A DNA stretch of 5,919 nt from Haloarculaceae archaeon. Lineage in GTDB: Archaea; Halobacteriota; Halobacteria; Halobacteriales; Haloarculaceae. Position 1 is the stretch's first letter. Every line of letters starts with the position of its first letter. The position numbers and the translations under genes were made by a program. The notes beneath the pieces are model-generated. The model was not told the origin of the DNA and searched no databases. It worked only from the letters and a program-made list of their open reading frames with translations. Below are positions 1-4,679 of the stretch, one piece after another. The stretch spans positions 1-5,919 of the forward strand of contig JAHENO010000054.1 in the NCBI GenBank assembly GCA_018609945.1. Direction: 5' to 3'.

Positions 1-352
1 CGAGAAGAGCGAGATCGCACGCACCTACCGGTACGTGGTGCGCGAACTCGGTCTCGAGGTCAAGCCGGCCGACCCCGAGAGCTACGTGCCCCGCTTCGTC
101 TCGGACCTGGACCTCTCGGAGGAATCCGAGCGCCGGGCCCGCCAGTTGCTGACCAACGCCAAGGAACAGGGCGTCCACTCCGGCAAGTCGCCGGTCGGCC
201 TCGCGGCGGCGGCAGTCTACGCGGCCGCGCTCCTGACCAACGAGAAGACCACCCAGGCCGCTGTCAGCGAGGTGGCTGACATCTCCGAGGTCACCATCCG
301 GAACCGCTACCACGAACTCCTCGAGGCCGAGCAGGACATCCCTGTCGCCTGA
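1..352 (+). CDS. tfb: Transcription initiation factor B (TFB), C-terminal part, 5' truncated
   Basis: Archaeal counterpart of TFIIB. It binds the TATA box-TBP complex and recruits RNA polymerase. Only the last 116 residues are present; the reading frame is open from base 2 and the gene begins outside the window. The visible part is the end of the first cyclin-like repeat (KSEIARTYRYVVRELGL) followed by the whole second repeat, from about residue 24 to 112. The second repeat includes the characteristic GVHSGKSPVGLAAAAVYAAAL segment. It ends in a helix-turn-helix, QAAVSEVADISEVTIRNRYHEL (residues 85-106), which in the family contacts the BRE element upstream of TATA. The zinc ribbon and B-finger would lie upstream of the window. 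Haloarchaea carry several TFB paralogues, and this fragment alone does not show which one this is. Family assignment is very secure. Confidence 0.95.
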   Translation, partial: EKSEIARTYRYVVRELGLEVKPADPESYVPRFVSDLDLSEESERRARQLLTNAKEQGVHSGKSPVGLAAAAVYAAALLTNEKTTQAAVSEVADISEVTIRNRYHELLEAEQDIPVA

Positions 353-362
353 CGGGACCGTA

Positions 363-370
363 GATTTTTG
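363..370 (+). promoter_or_regulatory. TATA-like box of aroD
   Basis: An AT-rich island, GATTTTTG, lies in GC-rich sequence. Its T-run (365-369) is centred 28 nt upstream of the aroD ATG at 395. In haloarchaea this spacing places the transcription start at or next to the start codon, giving a leaderless mRNA. No Shine-Dalgarno sequence precedes the ATG, which agrees. The same five T residues lie 13 nt after the tfb stop and could also help end tfb transcription on this strand. Confidence 0.6.
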
Positions 371-394
371 CCCCCGGTGTCCGGTACTCGACGC

Positions 395-1114
395 ATGGAC
401 TTCGAGGCGTTCGTGCTCGCAGCCTCGACCGCAGACCTCGACGACGAGCCACGAGCACGGGAACACGCCGACGCCGTCGAGTTCCGGATGGATCTCGCCG
501 CCGACCCCCTCGGACAGCTGGCCGGTTACGACGGCGAGTTACCGCTGCTCGTGACGAACCGGGTCCAGGCGGAAGGCGGGGAGGCGTCCGACAACACCGA
601 GCGACTTGAGAAACTCGAGTCGGCACTCGAGTATCCACACGTCGAAGCCGTCGATGTCGAACTCGACGCGGTCCGCGAGGGCGAGGGCGAGCGGATCGTC
701 GGGGCGGCTCGCGAGCGGGACCTCCCGGTCGTGGTCTCGACCCACGACTTCGACAGCACCCCGGACTCCGAACGGCTGCGGTCGCTGCTCGCCGCGGCTG
801 CCGAACACGGCGACGTTGGTAAACTCGCGGTCACCGCAGTGACGGCCGACGACGTGCTGGACCTGTTTCGCGCGACGTGGGAGCTGACCTGTCGGGGCTC
901 GACGGTAGCGACGATGGCGATGGGCGAGGCCGGGCGACACTCGCGGGCCGTGGCACCGCTGTACGGCTCGCGGATCGGGTACGCGCCGGTCGACCCCGCC
1001 GACGCGACCGCCCCCGGACAGTACGACCTCGTGACGCTCGCGGGCCTTCTCGACGCGCTCGACCCCGATGGAGCCCGGCGCCAGCGTCCGGACCCGTCGG
1101 ACACAACATTTTAA
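395..1114 (+). CDS. aroD: 3-Dehydroquinate dehydratase, type I
   Basis: Converts 3-dehydroquinate to 3-dehydroshikimate, the third step towards chorismate, by a Schiff-base mechanism in the cytosol. The protein has 239 residues, normal for the single-domain type I TIM barrel. Aligned by motif with the Salmonella enzyme, all key residues are present: Glu29 and Arg31 (EFRMD), Arg56 and Glu60 (TNRVQAEGGE), His117 (VSTHDFD), the Schiff-base Lys143 (DVGKLAVTA), Arg184 (MGEAGRHSR) and Gln209 (APGQ). The frame is open further upstream with a TTG at 368. ATG 395 is preferred because the protein then begins MDFEAFVLAAS, directly on the first barrel strand, and because the upstream AT-rich box fits a leaderless start there. 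The gene runs towards aroB', which supplies its substrate, but is on the opposite strand. The C-terminal tail (about 225-239) is polar and probably disordered. Confidence 0.96.
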   Translation: MDFEAFVLAASTADLDDEPRAREHADAVEFRMDLAADPLGQLAGYDGELPLLVTNRVQAEGGEASDNTERLEKLESALEYPHVEAVDVELDAVREGEGERIVGAARERDLPVVVSTHDFDSTPDSERLRSLLAAAAEHGDVGKLAVTAVTADDVLDLFRATWELTCRGSTVATMAMGEAGRHSRAVAPLYGSRIGYAPVDPADATAPGQYDLVTLAGLLDALDPDGARRQRPDPSDTTF

Positions 1115-1116
1115 TT
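1109..1116 (+). promoter_or_regulatory. TATA-like box of the zinc-ribbon membrane protein gene
   Basis: TTTTAATT is the most AT-rich octamer nearby and is centred 28-29 nt before the GTG at 1141. It includes the aroD stop codon (TAA, 1112-1114), so the promoter sits inside the end of aroD. The spacing predicts a leaderless transcript starting at the GTG and is the main reason for choosing that start. Confidence 0.6.
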
Positions 1117-1140
1117 GACCCGCGAACGCACCTTGGAACA

Positions 1141-1596
1141 GTGTTCGGCAGCCAGTCGCGCCAAACGCGGCGCAAGCGCCCCTGGCTAGCGGTGCTGCTG
1201 GCGTTCATCTATCCTGGCCTGGGACACGTCTACCTCCGGAAGTGGGGGCGTGCACTGCTGTGGTTCGCGGTGATCATCGCGTCGACGATGGTCCTGATTC
1301 CGGACGACGCAGCCCCCTCGGGGCTGTCGGTCGAGTCGATCGTGGCCTCTGCGGAGGCGATCCCGGTCGAGGTGAGCGTGTTCATCCTCGCGCTGTCGTT
1401 GCTGAGCGTCCTCGACGCCTACTGGCTGGCGACCCGGGTCAACGAGATGGCCCAGCCGGCGACCGACGAAGGGGGACAGGTGCAGGCCGAGGACTGTCCC
1501 CACTGCGGGAAGGAACTCGACGAGGATCTGGATTTCTGCCCGTGGTGTACCGAGCGGCTGGTCGAACCGGACGAGGACGAACCGACCGCCGGCTGA
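1141..1596 (+). CDS. Membrane protein with C-terminal zinc ribbon, function unknown
   Basis: A 151-residue protein starting with GTG. The frame runs open into aroD, but the TATA-like box 28 nt upstream and the lack of any ATG before residue 50 favour GTG 1141. A short basic N-terminus (RQTRRKRPW) is followed by a hydrophobic segment (residues 15-30, continuing through YLRKWGRALLWFAVIIASTMVL to about 52) whose YPGLGHVYLRKWGRALLWF resembles the glycine-rich turn of TM2-type small membrane proteins. A second membrane segment spans about 76-97. The soluble tail carries a zinc ribbon with Cys119, Cys122, Cys133 and Cys136 (CPHCGKEL...FCPWC), then an acidic end. By the positive-inside rule the basic N-terminus suggests a cytoplasmic start, which would place the ribbon in the cytoplasm. 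Similar proteins occur widely in haloarchaea as uncharacterised zinc-ribbon membrane proteins. No catalytic residues are visible, and a link to the aromatic pathway is only positional. Confidence 0.85.
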   Translation: MFGSQSRQTRRKRPWLAVLLAFIYPGLGHVYLRKWGRALLWFAVIIASTMVLIPDDAAPSGLSVESIVASAEAIPVEVSVFILALSLLSVLDAYWLATRVNEMAQPATDEGGQVQAEDCPHCGKELDEDLDFCPWCTERLVEPDEDEPTAG

Positions 1597-1610
1597 TACG
1601 TCTCCGGAGC

Positions 1611-1632
1611 CCGACGAGTCTCCTCCCGTCGG
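1611..1632. terminator. Hairpin between convergent genes, possible bidirectional terminator
   Basis: The 37-nt gap between the zinc-ribbon gene and aroB' contains a perfect 6-bp inverted repeat, CCGACG (1611-1616) and CGTCGG (1627-1632), with a 10-nt loop. An 8-bp palindrome CTCCGGAG lies beside it at 1602-1609. Neither strand has a T-run after the stem, and archaeal termination relies mainly on T-tracts, so the function is uncertain. Confidence 0.25.
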
Positions 1633-1633
1633 T

Positions 1634-2803
1634 TCACTGCTCGATGATGCTCTCCTCGACGGCCTCGCCGAAGTGCCGGGCTGTCGCCTCGTAGTAGAGG
1701 AGGATATCGTCGCCCGCCTCCAGGTCGGTGATGGCGGTCCGACCCCCCTCGCGGGTGTGGACCTTGATGGTCTCTGCGTTCTGGAGGAGCGTCTCGACGC
1801 GGTCGCCGTCCGCGGTTTCGGCCTGGACGCGGAACATCGGCCGCTTTTCGATTTTAGCACGGCCGACCACCGCCTCGCGGGTGTCCCCGTCGGTGTCGAC
1901 GACCTGGACCTCGGTTCCGGCACCGACCTCAGAGAGGTACTTCGTCTCGCCGCCGGGGACGCGGACGTAGGCGTGGACTGCGCCGGCGTTGACGCGGAAG
2001 GGACGGGAGGCGACGTACGGCGACTCGGCGGTCTCGGCGTGGACGAAAAAGAGTCCCCGCGAGAGTGACCCGACGAGCATCCCCTCGTCGTGGTCCATCA
2101 TGGAGCCCGTGTCGATGCAGACGCGGTCGGCGGAGCCGGTGCGCTCGACTGTCGTCACGGTCGCGTACTCCAGGTCCAGCGTCTCGCGGTCGGCGGCGTC
2201 CCGGACCTCGACGGTCTCGCGGATCTCGTCGGGGTCGTCCGTGTCGAGCAGGACGGCGTCCGCACCGAGTTCCAGCGTCTCGTAGGCCGTCCGGGCCTCC
2301 TCGGCGGTCTGGACGCCCGCAACCAGCGTCGTCTCGTCGCCGATGCGGGCGATGAGGTTCTCCAGGGGGATGATCTGCCAGTCCTCGCCGACGACGATCG
2401 TGTACTCGGCCTCGCTGGCGACCTCGGCGGCGAACGTCTCGTACTCCTCGTCGAGGATGCGAACGTACCCGCCCTTGGGGGTCGGGCCGTCCTGGCGGAG
2501 CGCGGAGAGGTCGGCCGATCCCGAGTAATCCGGCGGTAACGAGACGGTGCCGTCACCCTCGCCGTCCTTGCCGACGACGGTGGCGTCGGCCTCGGAGCCC
2601 TCCCGTTCGGCTTCGAGGACGTGGACGTCGTCGCCGGCGAAGGCAGCGACGTTGACGTCGCCGAGTTCGCGGACGCGGTCGACGTCGGCCTCGTCGACGA
2701 GTACCCAGTCCACGCCGGCCTCCAGTCCGGCAGTGATGCGTCGCTTGCGGTCCTCCCAGTCGCCGACCTCGTCGTCGGCCTTGAGCCAGACGGCGCGTGT
2801 CAT
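1634..2803 (-). CDS. aroB': 3-Dehydroquinate synthase II (archaeal, ADH-utilising)
   Basis: Performs NAD-dependent oxidative deamination and cyclisation of 2-amino-3,7-dideoxy-D-threo-hept-6-ulosonate to 3-dehydroquinate, replacing bacterial AroB in many archaea (family of Methanocaldococcus MJ1249). The 389-residue protein is slightly longer than methanogen homologues, apparently because of an acidic insert at about 65-105. Family blocks in order are GLEAGVDWVLVDE (26-38), EDWQIIPLENLIA (140-152), DTGSMMDHDEGMLVGSLSRG (231-250), the SPYVASRPFRVNAGAVHAYV block (261-280), TKYLSEVGAGTEVQVVD (287-303) and GRAKIEKRPM (314-323). The ATG is the natural start, since MTRAVWLKAD matches the usual N-terminus. 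Upstream is a 54-nt gap to a same-strand ribbon-helix-helix gene. No strong TATA box is visible in the gap: TTCAAG at 2829-2834 is weak and GAAATC at 2841-2846 would imply a short leader. Co-transcription with the small gene is therefore plausible. Confidence 0.96.
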   Translation of the reverse strand: MTRAVWLKADDEVGDWEDRKRRITAGLEAGVDWVLVDEADVDRVRELGDVNVAAFAGDDVHVLEAEREGSEADATVVGKDGEGDGTVSLPPDYSGSADLSALRQDGPTPKGGYVRILDEEYETFAAEVASEAEYTIVVGEDWQIIPLENLIARIGDETTLVAGVQTAEEARTAYETLELGADAVLLDTDDPDEIRETVEVRDAADRETLDLEYATVTTVERTGSADRVCIDTGSMMDHDEGMLVGSLSRGLFFVHAETAESPYVASRPFRVNAGAVHAYVRVPGGETKYLSEVGAGTEVQVVDTDGDTREAVVGRAKIEKRPMFRVQAETADGDRVETLLQNAETIKVHTREGGRTAITDLEAGDDILLYYEATARHFGEAVEESIIEQ

Positions 2804-2857
2804 GTGCGGACGCTCGCGGCCGCGTGGCTTGAACGTGGCGGATTTCCTGACCGACAG

Positions 2858-3007
2858 TTATCCGTCATCCCGCCGTTCCAGCGCCTCGCGAACCACGCCG
2901 TCCGGACTCGAATACCCCCGCCTCGCCGCATACGCGTCCATCTCGGCGAGGAGCGCCCCAGGCAGATCCACCTCGACCGAGACGACCTCCTCGGTGTGAG
3001 AGCACAT
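2858..3007 (-). CDS. Small ribbon-helix-helix (CopG/Arc-like) DNA-binding protein
   Basis: A 49-residue protein of about the minimal size for this fold. It starts ATG at 3007 and stops with TAA at 2858-2860. The N-terminus is MCSHTEEV. Residues 8-14 (VVSVEVD) form the putative DNA-contacting beta strand, followed by helix A (about 16-30, PGALLAEMDAYAARR), the turn GYSS, and helix B (about 34-46, PDGVVREALERR). The pattern of LP, then L..(M/L)D.YA...G(Y)SS, then REAL(E) is the classic CopG-type signature. Such proteins dimerise and insert a two-stranded ribbon into the DNA major groove, and many repress their own operons. The start is backed by a TATA-like box, CTTATG, centred 27 nt upstream. 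The gene lies 54 nt upstream of aroB' on the same strand and could be co-transcribed with it. No partner toxin gene is adjacent. The regulatory target is inferred, not shown. Confidence 0.82.
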   Translation of the reverse strand: MCSHTEEVVSVEVDLPGALLAEMDAYAARRGYSSPDGVVREALERRDDG

Positions 3008-3010
3008 GTG

Positions 3011-3030
3011 CGGCCGGACGGTCCTGGCCG
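3011..3030. promoter_or_regulatory. Palindromic candidate operator in the ribbon-helix-helix gene promoter
   Basis: The 20 bases from 3011 to 3030 form a dyad. The outer arms are CGGCC (3011-3015) and GGCCG (3026-3030), and the inner arms are GGAC (3016-3019) and GTCC (3021-3024), with one central base and one unpaired T at 3025. The dyad fills the space between the TATA-like box (3032-3037) and the start codon (3007). A bound dimer there would block polymerase. Use as an operator by the adjacent ribbon-helix-helix protein is an inference from position and symmetry. GC-rich sequence produces such dyads by chance fairly easily. Confidence 0.4.
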
Positions 3031-3031
3031 G

Positions 3032-3037
3032 CATAAG
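3032..3037 (-). promoter_or_regulatory. TATA-like box of the ribbon-helix-helix gene
   Basis: On the minus strand this reads CTTATG, 25-30 nt before the ATG at 3007, and is the only AT-rich hexamer between 3008 and 3060. The spacing predicts a leaderless transcript for the small gene, possibly continuing into aroB'. Confidence 0.5.
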
Positions 3038-3139
3038 TCTGGTGTGGTCGTCGGACGCCTGGCTGACGCCCGGTATGTTGCCCCCCGAGCCATCTCGACG
3101 TCCGCGACAGGGCTACCGGTCTCGGGTGACACACCGCCG

Positions 3140-3157
3140 CATATCACAACCATTAGG
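3140..3157 (+). promoter_or_regulatory. AT-rich promoter region of the winged-helix/membrane protein pair
   Basis: This is the only AT-rich patch in the 186-nt divergent intergenic region. It holds two possible TATA boxes. ATTAGG at 3152-3157 would give a start near 3181 and a leader of about 13 nt before ATG 3194. CATATC at 3140-3145 would give a start near 3170, close to an in-frame GTG at 3173. The sequence alone does not decide between them. Confidence 0.4.
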
Positions 3158-3193
3158 GGGCGGTCAGCCGAGGTGGCAGGTACGTGGACGCTC

Positions 3194-3469
3194 ATGGAGA
3201 AGGCGCTGTGGTATCTGATAGCAGGCACGCGGGGTGGTGAGAACCGCGCCCGCATCATCAGGCACCTGCTGGAGCGCCCGCGCAACCCGAACCAGCTCGC
3301 CGAGGAACTGGAACTCGACTACAACACCGTCAAACACCATCTCGACATGCTCGAAGAACACGACGTGGTCGAACCCAGCGGGGACGACTACGGGGCCTTG
3401 TACTTCGCCACCGACCGGTTCGAACACCACAGGGAAACGTTCGAGGAGATCACCGAACACCTGGAGTAG
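3194..3469 (+). CDS. Winged helix-turn-helix transcriptional regulator (ArsR-like)
   Basis: A 91-residue single-domain DNA-binding protein. After an N-terminal helix (MEKALWYLIAGTRGGENRARIIRHLLERP), the helix-turn-helix is formed by NPNQLAEELEL (31-41) and the recognition helix YNTVKHHLDMLEEHDVV (43-59). The wing is PSGDDYGALYFAT (61-73). A final charged helix with several His and Glu residues (75-91) may mediate dimerisation. No metal-binding Cys or ligand domain is present. ATG 3194 is chosen because MEKALWYLIAGTRGG resembles the N-terminus I remember for haloarchaeal relatives; GTG 3173 is an in-frame alternative. Only 3 nt separate it from the downstream membrane-protein gene, whose Shine-Dalgarno sequence lies inside the end of this gene, so the two are almost certainly one transcript and translationally coupled. 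The target genes are unknown. The divergent ribbon-helix-helix/aroB' unit shares the intergenic region. Confidence 0.87.
   Translation: MEKALWYLIAGTRGGENRARIIRHLLERPRNPNQLAEELELDYNTVKHHLDMLEEHDVVEPSGDDYGALYFATDRFEHHRETFEEITEHLE
3463..3466 (+). promoter_or_regulatory. Shine-Dalgarno site of the small membrane protein gene
   Basis: GGAG sits directly before the TAG stop of the winged-helix gene and 6 nt before ATG 3473. The next in-frame ATG (3479) would be 12 nt away, so the site favours 3473 and suggests translation coupled to the upstream gene. Confidence 0.5.
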
Positions 3470-3472
3470 ACC

Positions 3473-3769
3473 ATGGCTATGAGTACACAACTCCTCGTTG
3501 CAGGCGGACTATCGGTTCTCAACGCGATCCTCCTGGCTGTCCTCACCGTCATCTGGGCCCGGAACTACCGGACCTTCCGGACACCCCTCGTTCTGGGACT
3601 GGTCGCCTTCGCCGTCGTCCTCCTGGTCGAGAACCTCGTCGCCATCTACTTCTCCTTCAGCATGAACATGCTCTATGCCGCCACCCCGGCGGTGCATACG
3701 GTCGTGGCCGTCCTCCGCGCACTCCAGTTCGTCGCCATCGCCATCCTGCTGTTCGTCACCTGGAAGTAG
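3473..3769 (+). CDS. Small three-helix membrane protein paired with the winged-helix regulator
   Basis: A 98-residue, strongly hydrophobic protein of unknown function. Predicted membrane segments are about 6-28 (QLLVAGGLSVLNAILLAVLTVIW), 38-61 (TPLVLGLVAFAVVLLVENLVAIYF) and 74-97 (VHTVVAVLRALQFVAIAILLFVTW). The first loop, ARNYRTFRT, is basic and therefore probably cytoplasmic, which would put the N-terminus outside and the C-terminus outside or at the membrane face. A buried Glu-Asn pair (residues 53-54, VENLV) inside the second segment is unusual and may be functional. There is no signal peptide or recognisable enzyme motif. The start at 3473 is supported by GGAG 6 nt upstream; MSTQLL from 3479 is possible. 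The 3-nt spacing to the regulator suggests it may sequester that protein at the membrane or be its regulated partner, which is an inference. Its stop lies 27 nt from the convergent aroA' stop. Confidence 0.83.
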   Translation: MAMSTQLLVAGGLSVLNAILLAVLTVIWARNYRTFRTPLVLGLVAFAVVLLVENLVAIYFSFSMNMLYAATPAVHTVVAVLRALQFVAIAILLFVTWK

Positions 3770-3796
3770 CCCACCGGGGAGAGAGGCTCGCCGCTA

Positions 3797-4603
3797 TCAG
3801 ACTTCGACCGCGAGGCCCGACCGCTCGATGGCCTCGCTGGCGCTGGCGTCGTCGTGGACCACGGCGGCGACGGCCGCCGCGATCGCACCGGGGTCGTCGT
3901 GTTGGAAGATCGACCGGCCCATCGAAACACCGGCAGCACCGGCGTCCATCGCCCCGCGGACCATCGCCAGCGTCTCCTCGTCCGTGCCCTTGCTCCCGCC
4001 GGCGATGACCACCGGGAGCCGCGTCGACTCGACGACCCGCTCGAAGGTCTCGGGCGTGCCCGAGTAGGCGGTCTTGATGAGGTCGGCACCCAACTCCTCG
4101 CCCAGGCGGGCGGCGTGGCCCAGGTCCTCCGCGAACGCCGCGGGGTCGTCGTCACGGACGTCGTGACCGCGGGCGTAGGTCATTGCCAGGGTGGGCATCC
4201 CCAGGCGGTCGGCCGCGCTCGTCACCTCGCTCAACTGGGTGATCTGGTCGGGTTCGTACTCGCTGCCGACGTTGATGTGAAAGGAGACTGCGTCGGCGCC
4301 GGCCCGGACGGCGCCCTCGACGGTACCGGTCGGGCGCTTGTCCATCTCGTCGGGCCCGATTGTCGTCGACCCGTTGAGATGAACGATGTATCCTGCGCCG
4401 TTCTTGTTGCCGTGGACGCGAGGGGCGATGCCCCGCTGTGTGAGGACCGCGTCGGCGCCGCCCCCGGTCACGGCGTCGATCGTCGACTCGATGTCCGCCA
4501 GCCCCTTGACTGCGCCCATGGTGATGCCGTGGTCCATGGGCACGATGACGTGTCGCCCCCCTGTGCCGATTCGCTCCAGCCGTGCGTGCTTCCCTGCTGT
4601 CAT
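3797..4603 (-). CDS. aroA': 2-Amino-3,7-dideoxy-D-threo-hept-6-ulosonate synthase (ADH synthase)
   Basis: Condenses a 6-deoxy-5-ketofructose-type donor with L-aspartate semialdehyde to give ADH, the substrate of AroB'. It is a class I (Schiff-base) aldolase of the DeoC/FbaB family. The 268-residue TIM barrel shows Asp24 (VPMDHGITMG), an HLNGST loop (75-80), Tyr143 and Arg145 (MTYARGHDVRDDD), the Schiff-base Lys177 (DLIKTAYSG) and a phosphate-binding end (VVIAGGSKGTDEE 198-210, GVSMGRSIFQ 225-234). Aspartate, tyrosine and lysine at these positions are shared with archaeal fructose-bisphosphate aldolases, so the fold alone does not fix the substrate. The neighbours aroB', aroD and trpBA make ADH synthase much more likely. 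ATG 4603 gives the usual MTAGKHARLERIG start; the frame stays open upstream but that part is low-complexity and non-homologous in appearance. A TATA-like box lies 25-30 nt upstream, and a 16-nt tandem repeat touches the start codon. It lies 76 nt after trpA on the same strand. Confidence 0.93.
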   Translation of the reverse strand: MTAGKHARLERIGTGGRHVIVPMDHGITMGAVKGLADIESTIDAVTGGGADAVLTQRGIAPRVHGNKNGAGYIVHLNGSTTIGPDEMDKRPTGTVEGAVRAGADAVSFHINVGSEYEPDQITQLSEVTSAADRLGMPTLAMTYARGHDVRDDDPAAFAEDLGHAARLGEELGADLIKTAYSGTPETFERVVESTRLPVVIAGGSKGTDEETLAMVRGAMDAGAAGVSMGRSIFQHDDPGAIAAAVAAVVHDDASASEAIERSGLAVEV

Positions 4604-4619
4604 AGTGTGTGAGTGTGTG
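4604..4619 (-). repeat. Tandem 8-bp repeat abutting the aroA' start codon
   Basis: On the coding strand, two perfect copies of CACACACT lie end to end and finish directly at the ATG. They fill the space from the TATA-like box side down to the start codon. They could be an operator, part of a short leader, or simple repeat DNA. Nothing comparable precedes the other starts in the window. Confidence 0.75.
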
Positions 4620-4627
4620 GCAAGAAG

Positions 4628-4633
4628 CGTAAT
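4628..4633 (-). promoter_or_regulatory. TATA-like box of aroA'
   Basis: On the minus strand ATTACG lies 25-30 nt upstream of the aroA' ATG, within AACATTACGC, the most AT-rich part of the 76-nt gap after trpA. It suggests that aroA' has its own, probably leaderless, promoter in addition to any read-through from trpBA. Confidence 0.5.
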
Positions 4634-4679
4634 GTTCGTTCCGGTTGCAGGTCGGATGTGCTTGTGGGTCGGGTGACGG

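Noticed and set aside
877..1140. N-terminal extension of the zinc-ribbon protein into aroD
   Set aside because: The frame is open but the added sequence is Arg/Pro/Gly-rich shadow coding of aroD; the TATA-like box and GTG 1141 give a better start.
1186..1923. 245-residue minus-strand frame over the zinc-ribbon gene and the end of aroB'
   Set aside because: Arg/Ser/Pro/Thr-rich composition typical of a GC shadow frame; it conflicts with two well-supported genes.
2858..3007. Antitoxin of a toxin-antitoxin pair
   Set aside because: Although ribbon-helix-helix proteins are often antitoxins, the next gene on the strand is aroB' and no small toxin-like gene is adjacent.
2621..3193. Long plus-strand reading frame running into the winged-helix gene
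   Set aside because: The part before 3194 is antisense to aroB' and to the ribbon-helix-helix gene and resembles no protein family; high GC leaves many frames open.
3006..3218. 70-residue plus-strand frame in the intergenic region
   Set aside because: It overlaps the start of the winged-helix gene, contains no recognisable pattern and is highly basic, unlike haloarchaeal proteins.
2800..3285. 161-residue minus-strand frame across the divergent intergenic region
   Set aside because: Composition is Arg/Ser/Pro-rich, it overlaps the better-supported ribbon-helix-helix gene in another frame and is antisense to the winged-helix gene.
3770..3796. Terminator between the membrane-protein gene and aroA'
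   Set aside because: The 27-nt convergent gap has no T-run on either strand and no convincing stem.
3797..4603. Glycolytic class I fructose-bisphosphate aldolase
   Set aside because: The fold and catalytic residues are shared, but the neighbouring aroB', aroD and trpBA point to ADH synthase; kept as a minor alternative.
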